Origin: Flavobacterium sp.
GTDB lineage: Bacteria > Bacteroidota > Bacteroidia > Flavobacteriales > Flavobacteriaceae
Direction of reading: 5' to 3'
Assembly (NCBI RefSeq): GCF_027484705.1
Contig: NZ_JAIXSL010000010.1
Span: 105,557-169,556, forward strand
DNA length: 64,000 nucleotides
The notes under the pieces are model-generated. The model was given only the letters and a program-made list of their open reading frames with translations. It had not been told where the DNA came from and did no database searches. Shown here one piece after another: positions 33,733-41,739 of the stretch. Position 1 is the stretch's first letter. Each line of letters starts with the position of its first letter. Both the position numbers and the translations under genes were made by a program.

Positions 33733-34578
33733 TTATTCGTAATTGAAAGTAATTCCGGCCACCAGAAAATTTTTCCCAAAAACTTCCGTGTTTTTTGTCG
33801 TCGCATTGTGGATGTAATTCAACGATAAAGGCATCGAAATTCGCTTGTTCAACTGGAATTCGCGAATGGCTTTCAAACTCAGATTCACCAAAGAAGGTTT
33901 GTCATAATCGCCCGCCGTATAATATTCCGCCTGATTGTTCAGCACCGCTCCTGCTGTGGCTTCTAGGGTTATTTTACGATACAATTCTTCAAAACTGTAT
34001 AGCGCTTCAAAATAAGTCGTGTAGTTCTGCTTTGGGTGTTCTCCGTTGTCGTCATAGCGATAATCATTTCCTGCAACCAAGGTACTTAACGTCAGATTCA
34101 AGGGTAATTTGTAATCCGTAAAATCAAACAACAACGTAGCATCGACGGTTTTGACGCCATCATTGCCATAATTGAAAAAGCCATTATCAATCCCTTCCAC
34201 CCTTTCCACTGACGGCCAATAATAATCCCAAACCTGAACGGTCAAAAAGGAATTGATCTGGTAGCTTAAATTGAAATCGATTTCCTGATAGCCTTTGCCG
34301 GGAATTCCGTCATCGTAAAAAAAATCTTGCTTAAAATTGGTGGTTGCCCAAAAACCCGCCGTCCATTTACGCGTGAGTTTATAATTGATGGTTGGCTGCG
34401 CCACCACATAATCGCCACCCCAAGACTGACCGCGCCATAAATACCGGCTGGCCAGATCAAGATTGATTTCAAGTCTTTTGCTTTTGACAGGAATACTATC
34501 TTGCTTCGTTTTGGTTTCCTGACCCAATGCCTGAACACACATCAGTAATAACGCCATGCAAGACCCCAGTTTTACCAT
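33733..34578 (-). CDS. TorF-like outer membrane porin
   Basis: The start is best placed at the ATG at 34578 (281 residues), which gives a normal signal peptide (MVKLGSCMALLLMCVQALGQ); an upstream in-frame ATG at 34620 would overlap the kinase gene by 38 bases. The mature protein has SRYLWRGQSWGGDYVVAQPTINYKL, the pattern of the TorF putative porin family, and beta-barrel alternation to the C-terminal strand VAGITFNYE. Its substrate is unknown. It starts 4 bases after the stop of the upstream hybrid kinase on the same strand, so the two are likely an operon, and the kinase may sense or regulate something linked to this porin. Confidence 0.85.
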   Translation of the reverse strand: MVKLGSCMALLLMCVQALGQETKTKQDSIPVKSKRLEINLDLASRYLWRGQSWGGDYVVAQPTINYKLTRKWTAGFWATTNFKQDFFYDDGIPGKGYQEIDFNLSYQINSFLTVQVWDYYWPSVERVEGIDNGFFNYGNDGVKTVDATLLFDFTDYKLPLNLTLSTLVAGNDYRYDDNGEHPKQNYTTYFEALYSFEELYRKITLEATAGAVLNNQAEYYTAGDYDKPSLVNLSLKAIREFQLNKRISMPLSLNYIHNATTKNTEVFGKNFLVAGITFNYE

Positions 34579-34582
34579 AAGA

Positions 34583-36700
34583 CTAAGTTTTGTTTTTGAT
34601 GAATTCGTCAATCGTCGCATAAAGATTTTCGCGGTTGATCGGTTTGGTCAGATAACCATAGAAACCGGCTTTCATAATTCTTTCCTCATCTTCTGCCGAG
34701 GCATAAGCGGTTTGCGCAATCACCACAAGTTCAGGGCGAATCGCCTTAATTTTTTCCATGGCTTCGAATCCATTCATCACCGGCATTTTGATGTCCATGA
34801 GTACGAGATCAATATTAGGATTGCTCAAGCTGATTTCAACCGCTTCCAGACCATTGACCGCGCGGATGATCTCGTAATGCTTCATCTGGATAATCTTCTG
34901 GAACAAAAGGAAATTGATGTTGTCATCCTCTGCAATCAAGATCGTAATGCCATGCGGCGCTTGCGGAATTGCATTGATTTTGACGGGCTGCACAGTAATT
35001 CTATGCACCTCGTCATATTGCAGCGGAATCGTAAAAGTGAATATTGATCCTTTCTCGACTTCCGATGATAATGAAATCGTGCCTCCGAGCATTTCAACGT
35101 AAGCTTTTGAAATCGCCAGACCTAAACCTAAACCGCCGGCTTTGATTGTCGCATCGTTCTCGACCCTTTTGAAACGATCAAAAATATAGGCCTGATTGGC
35201 TTTGTCAATGCCTGGCCCAGTGTCTTTAATGGTAAACAAAATTTGCTGCTTTTTGTCATCGACTTCGTAGCCAAAAGCCACAAGACCTTCGCTCGTAAAC
35301 TTGATGGCATTGGTCACCAAATTGACAATGACCTGTTTGAGTTTGACTTCGTCGGTGATGATGTTGTATTCCGCAGGGTGTTGGTTTGGAATGATCTGGA
35401 AATCGATATTCTTGGTTTTCGGAATCGTGATTTTGATGGTTTCGTACAATTCATTGAGGCAAGATTCCAAATTGATATGCGTGTAATTCGGCGAAATCTG
35501 GTTTGAATCGATTTTGGACATTTCAATCAAATCATCAATAATAGAAACCAGGTTTTTCCCGCTTTTATCTACGACTTTGAGATATTCTAACTGCTCATCC
35601 TTCTCGAGTTTGGTATTCAGAAGCAAATCGGTAAACCCATTAATGGCGTTCATCGGTGTCCGGATTTCATGCGAAAGGTTCGCCAAAAATGATGCTTTGA
35701 GCCGCTCGCCTTCCTCCGCTTTGAGTTTCGATTTAACGAGTTCAATTTTCTGATTGCTGTTTTCTTCAAACAAAATCCCGATGTGGCTGAACTCGCCGGT
35801 AGTTTCTTTGAGCTTCTTGATGGCTTTCTTGTTTCCGGTTTCGAGCGCCCGCGTTATAAGGTCTAACGGTGCATACACTAATTTCCTCGTGTAAAATAAG
35901 TTGATGATCAGATTGACGAAAAAAGCAAAAAAGATGACATAGAGAATCGTCAGCATATTCTCAAAATAGACTTCAAACTTTCTTTTAAACAACAATTTCT
36001 CGACTGTTCTACCCTCAAAATCCTGTAAGGCGACCGTCGCAAAAATCTTATGGTTTGATTCCACATCATGATGCGCCTGATCTATAGTATGAATTCGTGA
36101 TTCTGAAACTCTTTCCAGTTCTTTGATAAAATCATCATCGAGCAGCCGGGCCACAAAAAAATATCCGGAAGCTTTGGTTTTAATTTTTAAAGGATCGTTA
36201 GAAGGATGAATCGATGCTCCGGTGACTTCGACCAAACCTTCAGGAATTCTCATATAAAACTTATTCGACCCAAGACGATCCAGGGCAGCCATAGCCTTTT
36301 CAGGGATCATATCTTTCGATTTGATTTTAGGAGAAGCCGTCCGGATAATGAACTTTTTGTTGATATCATAAGCGCCCATATAATCGGCTTTGTAGATATT
36401 GAGTTCGTTGGCTATCGTCTCATTATACCAAGTCGAATCTTTTGTTTTGGTGAAAGTGACAAACTCATCCCAATTGGTGTCGTTGTTGATGGCCACCTGA
36501 ATCGGCTTGTGGTCTAGATCAAGCAGCTTGTTGACTTCGCTGTTAAATTGGACTTTAGAATTGATACGCACCTGTCTTTCAACCTGTTTGGTGTAATAAT
36601 ATAAAAAGAAAAAGAGCAGCATGAAAAACATACTCGACGAAAAAATCAGCAGTAATATTTTAGGATACGTTTTTTTGACTTCCATTTTTGGTGGGTTCAT
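34583..36700 (-). CDS. Hybrid sensor histidine kinase with CHASE4-like sensor and receiver
   Basis: At 705 residues. A first membrane segment lies at about 14-35 and a second at about 250-270. Between them is a periplasmic CHASE4-like sensor (DLDHKPIQVAINNDTNWDEFVTF, WYNETIANELNIYKADYMGAYD). A HAMP-like linker follows, then HisKA with phosphoacceptor His344 in FLANLSHEIRTPMNAINGF, HATPase (NLVTNAIKFTSEG, DTGPGIDK, GLGLAISKAYVEML), and a C-terminal receiver with Asp636 in LVLMDIKMPVMNGFEAM and LTKPINR. An alternative start is Met6 (36685). It is co-transcribed with the TorF-like porin gene downstream. A separate output regulator is not obvious nearby. Confidence 0.95.
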   Translation of the reverse strand: MNPPKMEVKKTYPKILLLIFSSSMFFMLLFFFLYYYTKQVERQVRINSKVQFNSEVNKLLDLDHKPIQVAINNDTNWDEFVTFTKTKDSTWYNETIANELNIYKADYMGAYDINKKFIIRTASPKIKSKDMIPEKAMAALDRLGSNKFYMRIPEGLVEVTGASIHPSNDPLKIKTKASGYFFVARLLDDDFIKELERVSESRIHTIDQAHHDVESNHKIFATVALQDFEGRTVEKLLFKRKFEVYFENMLTILYVIFFAFFVNLIINLFYTRKLVYAPLDLITRALETGNKKAIKKLKETTGEFSHIGILFEENSNQKIELVKSKLKAEEGERLKASFLANLSHEIRTPMNAINGFTDLLLNTKLEKDEQLEYLKVVDKSGKNLVSIIDDLIEMSKIDSNQISPNYTHINLESCLNELYETIKITIPKTKNIDFQIIPNQHPAEYNIITDEVKLKQVIVNLVTNAIKFTSEGLVAFGYEVDDKKQQILFTIKDTGPGIDKANQAYIFDRFKRVENDATIKAGGLGLGLAISKAYVEMLGGTISLSSEVEKGSIFTFTIPLQYDEVHRITVQPVKINAIPQAPHGITILIAEDDNINFLLFQKIIQMKHYEIIRAVNGLEAVEISLSNPNIDLVLMDIKMPVMNGFEAMEKIKAIRPELVVIAQTAYASAEDEERIMKAGFYGYLTKPINRENLYATIDEFIKNKT

Positions 36701-36833
36701 TATTGATTTCTCGAAATTAAAACATTAAAAATGCAGTTTGTCGTGCGAAAGAAATATTAAACCAAAAGTTTTTAACAAATCAGCAATAATGATTGTAATT
36801 TACTTAAAATTCTTCAATAGTAAGACATAAAAA

Positions 36834-36857
36834 AACTCCAAACTTTCGCTTGGAGTT
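36834..36857 (-). terminator. Intrinsic terminator after the DUF1573 gene
   Basis: AACTCCAA (36834-36841) pairs with TTGGAGTT (36850-36857). Read leftward it is followed by a run of T (A-run at 36829-36835 on the plus strand), so it ends the minus-strand gene at 36881. Confidence 0.8.
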
Positions 36858-36880
36858 GATCACGCAACTAAGGCTTCAAT

Positions 36881-37285
36881 TTATATCACCGTTCCTTTAA
36901 ATGACAAAACTTTGGGAGCGTCTTCGGCATTGGTGGTTACGGTAACGGTTTTAGAAAAAGCCCCTTTTGCGGCCGCGTTGTAAGTTGCTTTTACGGTTGC
37001 CGTTTCTCCGGGCTGGATGGGCGTTTTGGTGTAATCTGTAGCGGTACAACCACAAGAAGCTTTTACATTAGTGATAATCACCGCAGTTTTTCCGGTGTTT
37101 TTGAATTCGAAATCGACTTCTTTGGGTTTGTTTTGTGGGATTTCGCCTAAATCAATCGATTCACTTTTCCAGGCGATTGGCGAAGTTGCAGTTGCGATGT
37201 GGTGGATTTTGCTTGTCGTCGGCAATACTGTAAATGACATTAACCCAAGGATGCTTGCTAAAATGGAGATTTTGATAGTTTTCAT
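36881..37285 (-). CDS. DUF1573 domain secreted protein
   Basis: The ATG at 37285 gives 134 residues with a signal peptide (MKTIKISILASILGLMSFTV); a longer ORF from 37336 adds residues without such character. The rest is an Ig-like/ASPM-SPD-2-type DUF1573 domain: DLGEIPQNKPKEVDFEFKNTGK, ITNVKASCGCTATDYTKTPIQPGE, and VTVTTNAEDAPKVLSFKGTV. Such proteins are periplasmic or surface-exposed with a typical CGCT cysteine motif; their function is not established. A -7-like CAAAAGTA (TACTTTTG on the minus strand) is at 37334-37341. It is a single-gene unit with its own terminator. Confidence 0.92.
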   Translation of the reverse strand: MKTIKISILASILGLMSFTVLPTTSKIHHIATATSPIAWKSESIDLGEIPQNKPKEVDFEFKNTGKTAVIITNVKASCGCTATDYTKTPIQPGETATVKATYNAAAKGAFSKTVTVTTNAEDAPKVLSFKGTVI

Positions 37286-37333
37286 AATGAAAGATTTAAT
37301 GGTTATTTTTTGGTTTGTTGTTTTTGAACATTC

Positions 37334-37341
37334 CAAAAGTA
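37334..37341 (-). promoter_or_regulatory. -7 promoter element of the DUF1573 gene
   Basis: On the minus strand this reads TACTTTTG, fitting TAnnTTTG, 48 bases before the ATG at 37285. The -33 box is unclear. Confidence 0.4.
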
Positions 37342-37462
37342 GTGGGCTTGTGCTTCGGGGCTTGTTAAGCGGTTTCTAATCTTTGTTAACGAGTTGTTAA
37401 TGGTAAAATGGTTCCCGAATTTTGCCTAATATTGTACGGAGCGTTTCAGAAAATCTGTGGCC

Positions 37463-37540
37463 TAGCCCTGATAGCAGCGATATCCTTTTGTGACGGCGTT
37501 CGGCACAAAAGATTTAGCGTATAGCAGGTTCCCGGCTCCT
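37463..37540 (+). ncRNA. flavo-1-like structured element, copy 4
   Basis: It begins TAGCCCTGATAGCAGCG and has the stem CTTTTGTGACG / CGGCACAAAAG with one A-G mismatch, then a tail AGCAGGTTCCCGGCTCCT shared with copy 3. The small stem changes from GGATG/CATCC to GATA/TATC, a paired substitution. It ends 19 bases before the ATG of the next kinase gene, so it could be part of that gene's leader or mark the end of an upstream unit. Confidence 0.68.
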
Positions 37541-37559
37541 AAAAAAGCAACCAAAAACA

Positions 37560-38825
37560 ATGAACAAACTCAACAGCATCATCGTTCTAGGACTTCTCGC
37601 CATTATCGGTATTCTGGTCGCGCAACTGCTCTGGACCAAACAGGCGTTTACTTTAGAGGAGAAAAAGTTCAGCCAGAAAGTGCATATCGCGTTGCTCGAA
37701 GTGGCCAAGAAACTTTATGAAGGCACGAACCACGAGTTGCCTGCTGAGAATCCGGTGCAGAAGATTTCGAATGATTATTATATCGTCAACATCGACAATG
37801 ATTTTGAACCGAAGATTTTGGAATTTTATTTGAAATCCGAATTTGAGAAAATGAACATTTCAACTGATTACGAATATGCGATGTACAACTGCCAAAGCGA
37901 CGAAATGGTTTACGGCAATTACGTTTCGACTTCTTCAAATAATGATGCGCAGCGTTCGGTTTACTTTCCGAAACATAAAAATCTGGTGTATTATTTTGCG
38001 ATCCGTTTTCCTAATGAAACGAGTTATTTGTTCAGTTCGCTGAAGTTCTGGTTTGTGCTTTCGTTTGCTTTGGTGATTATTCTTTTGGTGTATGTCTATT
38101 CGATTTTTACGATTCTGCAGCAGAAAAAATATTCGGAACTGCAGCGCGATTTCATCAACAATATGACGCATGAATTCAAGACGCCGCTGTCGTCGATCTT
38201 GATTGCGTCGAATTATCTCAAACAGCAGAACGTAATCAAAAACGATGAAAAACTCGAGAAATACACGAACATCATCATCAGCCAGAGCAACAAACTCAAC
38301 ACGCATATCGAAACGATTCTGAACAGCGCCAAATCGGACAATTCGCCTTTGACTTTGGATCAGAAGGAAATTTCGGTGATTCCGATTCTGAATGATGTGA
38401 TTGAGAATATTCAGTTGAAATATCCTCAGAGTAAGATTCAGATTCAAAGTGTCGAAGCTGAGATTTTAATGAATGCTGATGCGTTCCATTTTACGAATAT
38501 TGCCTACAATTTGCTTGACAACGCGATTAAGTATTGTGAAAACCAACCTGAAATCACGATTAGCATTTTCAAAAAATCGGACCAGATACAAATCGATTTT
38601 TCGGACAATGGCATTGGAATTTCAAGTAAAAATCTTCCGTTCATTTTTGATAAGTTTTACAGGATTCCTAGCACGAAAAGCAACGAAGTCAATGGTTTCG
38701 GCTTGGGTTTATATTATGTGAAGAAAATCTGCACTTTGCACCATTGGAAAATAGCCGCCAAAAACAACACAGAAAGTGGCATCACCATTTCGATCTTAAT
38801 TCCGACAACTCATGACGCACTATAA
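37560..38825 (+). CDS. Sensor histidine kinase, RprX-like
   Basis: This 421-residue kinase has membrane segments at about 7-25 and 163-183 and a periplasmic sensor of about 135 residues between them, with no known fold I recognise. HisKA follows, with phosphoacceptor His204 in RDFINNMTHEFKTPLSSILIA, and an HATPase domain (NLLDNAIKYCENQPEI, DNGIGISS, GLGLYYVKKIC). No HAMP domain is evident. Its stop overlaps the start of the OmpR-type regulator gene by 14 bases, so they are translated as one unit, like RprX-RprY of Bacteroides. The structured repeat lies 19 bases upstream. Confidence 0.95.
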   Translation: MNKLNSIIVLGLLAIIGILVAQLLWTKQAFTLEEKKFSQKVHIALLEVAKKLYEGTNHELPAENPVQKISNDYYIVNIDNDFEPKILEFYLKSEFEKMNISTDYEYAMYNCQSDEMVYGNYVSTSSNNDAQRSVYFPKHKNLVYYFAIRFPNETSYLFSSLKFWFVLSFALVIILLVYVYSIFTILQQKKYSELQRDFINNMTHEFKTPLSSILIASNYLKQQNVIKNDEKLEKYTNIIISQSNKLNTHIETILNSAKSDNSPLTLDQKEISVIPILNDVIENIQLKYPQSKIQIQSVEAEILMNADAFHFTNIAYNLLDNAIKYCENQPEITISIFKKSDQIQIDFSDNGIGISSKNLPFIFDKFYRIPSTKSNEVNGFGLGLYYVKKICTLHHWKIAAKNNTESGITISILIPTTHDAL

Positions 38826-39498
38826 AATCCTATACGCCGAAGACGACGAAACTTTAGCGTTCCTGACCAAAGACAATCTCGAGCAAAATGGTTATGAAGT
38901 GACGCATTGCGCCGATGGCAATATTTGTCTGGAACAATTCAAAACTACAAACTTCGACATTTGCATCTTCGATATCATGCTGCCAAAAATGGATGGTTTC
39001 GATCTCGCCACGGAAGTCAGAAAACGCAACGCCGACATTCCGATCATTTTCCTTTCGGCCAAAACGCTCAAGGAAGACCGCATTAAAGGATTGCGTCTGG
39101 GCGCCGATGATTACCTAGTGAAACCTTTCAGCATTGAGGAATTGCTGTTGAAAATCGAAATCTTTTTAAAGCGTTCGCAGAAAAACAAAGCGCTTGAAAA
39201 ACCGATGTATCATGTCGGAAAATATACGTTCGATCCTGCGAATTTTATCGTATCGACTGCAGCGGAAAAAATCAGCTTAACGCAACGCGAATCGGAACTG
39301 CTCAAGCTTTTCCTTGACAATAAGAATGTCGTGCTCAAACGCGAGGAAATCCTCAAATCGCTTTGGGGCGATGACGATTATTTTATGGGAAGGAGTCTTG
39401 ATGTTTTCATCTCAAGATTGCGCAAAATCCTAGCGAACGAATCAGGCATCAGCATTGAAAATTTGCATGGAATTGGGTTTAGGTTTAAATGTGAGTGA
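38812..39498 (+). CDS. OmpR-family response regulator, RprY-like
   Basis: This 228-residue regulator has a receiver domain (about 3-120) with AEDDE, phosphoacceptor Asp54 in ICIFDIMLPKMDGFDLA, and Lys in YLVKPFSIEEL, followed by a winged-helix trans_reg domain (about 135-228) with ISLTQRESELLKLF, LDNKNVVLKREEILKSLWGDDDYF and DVFISRLRKIL. The start overlaps the kinase by 14 bases. It probably binds promoters as a dimer. The ORF ends immediately before a palindromic repeat. Confidence 0.97.
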   Translation: MTHYKILYAEDDETLAFLTKDNLEQNGYEVTHCADGNICLEQFKTTNFDICIFDIMLPKMDGFDLATEVRKRNADIPIIFLSAKTLKEDRIKGLRLGADDYLVKPFSIEELLLKIEIFLKRSQKNKALEKPMYHVGKYTFDPANFIVSTAAEKISLTQRESELLKLFLDNKNVVLKREEILKSLWGDDDYFMGRSLDVFISRLRKILANESGISIENLHGIGFRFKCE

Positions 39499-39501
39499 TT
39501 T

Positions 39502-39652
39502 ATGGCACGCGGATAAGACGGATTTCGCAGATCAGCACGGATAAAAGAAAAGCACAAAGTCATTCAATCACTATATCTTCTGGCAATTTTAAATCCTGAG
39601 GATATTTTAAAATCAGCGGAAATCCGTCAAATCAGTGTCATCCGCGTGCCAT
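39502..39652. repeat. Palindromic repeat with about 40-bp inverted ends
   Basis: The left end ATGGCACGCGGATAAGACGG (39502-39521, continuing through CGCAGAT and CACGGATA) and the right end (ATCCGCGTGCCAT, 39640-39652, preceded inward by CCGTCAAATCAG) are inverted copies, about 150 bases overall. The same blocks occur at 3247. It lies after the OmpR regulator, with no coding potential. It resembles the CACGGAT repeats common between genes in Flavobacteria. Confidence 0.75.
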
Positions 39653-39741
39653 TTTTCAATCTGAAATTTTTCAAATCCATCAAATTCTAAATCAAACCTA
39701 CCGAATTCTAATTGCGGTTATGGGTTTGTACAATCTTCAAG

Positions 39742-39749
39742 TATATTTG
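39742..39749 (+). promoter_or_regulatory. -7 promoter element of the second TPR kinase gene
   Basis: TATATTTG fits TAnnTTTG. It lies downstream of the upstream-most TTG (39712) and 25 bases before the TTG at 39775, supporting the later start. Confidence 0.5.
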
Positions 39750-39774
39750 TGCTGTTAATGATAACCGATTCATT

Positions 39775-41739
39775 TTGAAAAATACAAGCATTCACCCCAA
39801 CATCTTTTTACTGCTGTTTTTCTTTGGTGTCGTTTCATGGTCGCAAAATGTAGTGGTGGATAGTTTAAAAAAAGAACTCAAAACCACCCGAATAGATTCC
39901 GCAAAAGTCAACCTACTTAATGCTTTAGCGAACGAATTTAAAGAAGTCGATCCTGATTCTACCGCTCATTACGCAGACAAAGCCACAGCCATTGCCAGAA
40001 AAATCAATTTTGGTTTCGGTCTGGCCAATGCGGCGATGAACAAAGGAAACGCCAACATCATCTTCAGCAATTACAAACAAGCCCTCAAGCACTTTAATGA
40101 AGCTGAAACCTATTACAGCAACCTGTTAAAAGCGGCCCCCGGTGCCGATCTGAAGAAAGTCAAGAACGGACTTGCGCGTGCTTATGCCAGTGCCGGCGTG
40201 GTATATTCAGAAGTCAACAACTACTCGATCGCTTTGCATTATTACCTCAAAGCGTTGAAAATCTATCAGGAAATCGACAACAAGAACAGCATTTCCAAAG
40301 CCTACAACAACATTGCGGTCGTTTACAAATCGGAAGGCAACCTCAGCAAAGCTTTGTTCTATCTACAGAAAGCCTTACAAATCCAGAAACAGATTAAAGA
40401 GCCGACTTTCGGCGTCACGTTGATGAATATTGGCGTGGTTTATTTTGAACAAGGCAACGCGAATCAGGCGTTCAGCTATTATTCGCAGGCGCAAAAAGAA
40501 TTCGACAAAACCACGAACGAAAGAAATAATGCGCTACTGCAAAGTTATTGGGGCGATTATTTCAAAAAGCAACACGACATTGAAAAGGCTTTTGCTTACT
40601 ACCAAAAATCCCTGACCGCTTACGAAGCTTTAGACAATCAGTTTGGGGCTTCGCTGGCTTTGTTCAATATGGGGCAATTGTATTTCGATCTTAAAAAATA
40701 TAGCGACGCACTCACCTACACTAAAAAATCACTTGATTTGGCCAAAGCGATTGGCGTCATCGATCAGATGATCCATTCAGAGAAATTGCTGAGTGACATT
40801 TACAGCGCGCTCAACAATCCTACGGAATCGCTTGTTCATTATAAAGAATACATCATCGCGAAAGATTCGTTGAACAACGAGGAAAACAACAAAAAATTCC
40901 TGCGCGCCGAAATGAATTTTGAATTCCAGAAACGCGAAGCCTTACTGCTGGAACAAAACAAAAGACAAAGCCAGTTTACCTGGTTTGCAATCATTGGCGG
41001 TTTGCTTTTCTTGGGATTGGTTTTCGTGACTTACAACAGACTTCAAATCAAACGCCGGTTGACGTTGCAGAAAGAAGTGGCTGAATACGAACAGAAAGCG
41101 TTACACTTGCAGATGAATCCGCATTTTGTGTTTAACTGTTTAGGTTCGATTTCTAGTTTTATCGTGCAGAATGGAACGGATTCGGCAATCAAATATTTGT
41201 CGAAGTTCTCGAAACTGATGCGGCTTACTTTGGAATATTCAAAAGGTTCGCTGATTCCGATTGATAAGGAAATCGAAAGCCTGCAAAATTATTTGGAATT
41301 GGAACAGCTTAGATTCAACAACAAGTTCGAGTTCCGCATTCATACGAGTTCCGCGATTGAAGATGACATGGCGCTGCCGCCTTTGCTCGTGCAGCCTTTT
41401 GTGGAAAATGCGATCTTGCATGGCATCGTACCTAAAGAAGGCGATGGCAGGATTGAAGTCAATTTTAATGTCATCAACAACCAACTGATTTGCACGATTA
41501 CCGATGACGGTATTGGCTTTACAAAATCGCAAGCCATTAAGGAAAATTCCGTCAAGGCGCACCAATCGATGGCTTTGGAAATCACCAAGAAAAGACTCGA
41601 AATGATGGAAAGCAGCACGCAGCAAAAAGCGCATGTGACGATGGAAGAAGTATACAACATCGACAACCATATCATAGGAACCAAAATTGTTATTACCTTA
41701 CCGATCCAATATACCCTAGAGACCAAACCAAGAATATGA
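39775..41739 (+). CDS. TPR-containing LytS-type sensor histidine kinase (second copy)
   Basis: The likely start is TTG at 39775, giving a signal peptide (KNTSIHPNIFLLLFFFGVVSWSQ); an in-frame TTG at 39712 lies before a promoter-like TATATTTG, so it is unlikely. About 654 residues: TPR repeats at about 30-370 (ALHYYLKALKIYQEIDNKN, ALFYLQKALQIQKQIK, AFAYYQKSLTAYEAL), a membrane segment about 402-422, a coiled coil, the His_kinase domain with His450 in LQMNPHFVFNCLGSISSF, and HATPase (QPFVENAILHGIVPKEG, DDGIGF). It overlaps the LytTR regulator by 4 bases (ATGA), so the pair is co-translated. It is a paralogue of 20645-22537. Confidence 0.94.
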   Translation: MKNTSIHPNIFLLLFFFGVVSWSQNVVVDSLKKELKTTRIDSAKVNLLNALANEFKEVDPDSTAHYADKATAIARKINFGFGLANAAMNKGNANIIFSNYKQALKHFNEAETYYSNLLKAAPGADLKKVKNGLARAYASAGVVYSEVNNYSIALHYYLKALKIYQEIDNKNSISKAYNNIAVVYKSEGNLSKALFYLQKALQIQKQIKEPTFGVTLMNIGVVYFEQGNANQAFSYYSQAQKEFDKTTNERNNALLQSYWGDYFKKQHDIEKAFAYYQKSLTAYEALDNQFGASLALFNMGQLYFDLKKYSDALTYTKKSLDLAKAIGVIDQMIHSEKLLSDIYSALNNPTESLVHYKEYIIAKDSLNNEENNKKFLRAEMNFEFQKREALLLEQNKRQSQFTWFAIIGGLLFLGLVFVTYNRLQIKRRLTLQKEVAEYEQKALHLQMNPHFVFNCLGSISSFIVQNGTDSAIKYLSKFSKLMRLTLEYSKGSLIPIDKEIESLQNYLELEQLRFNNKFEFRIHTSSAIEDDMALPPLLVQPFVENAILHGIVPKEGDGRIEVNFNVINNQLICTITDDGIGFTKSQAIKENSVKAHQSMALEITKKRLEMMESSTQQKAHVTMEEVYNIDNHIIGTKIVITLPIQYTLETKPRI

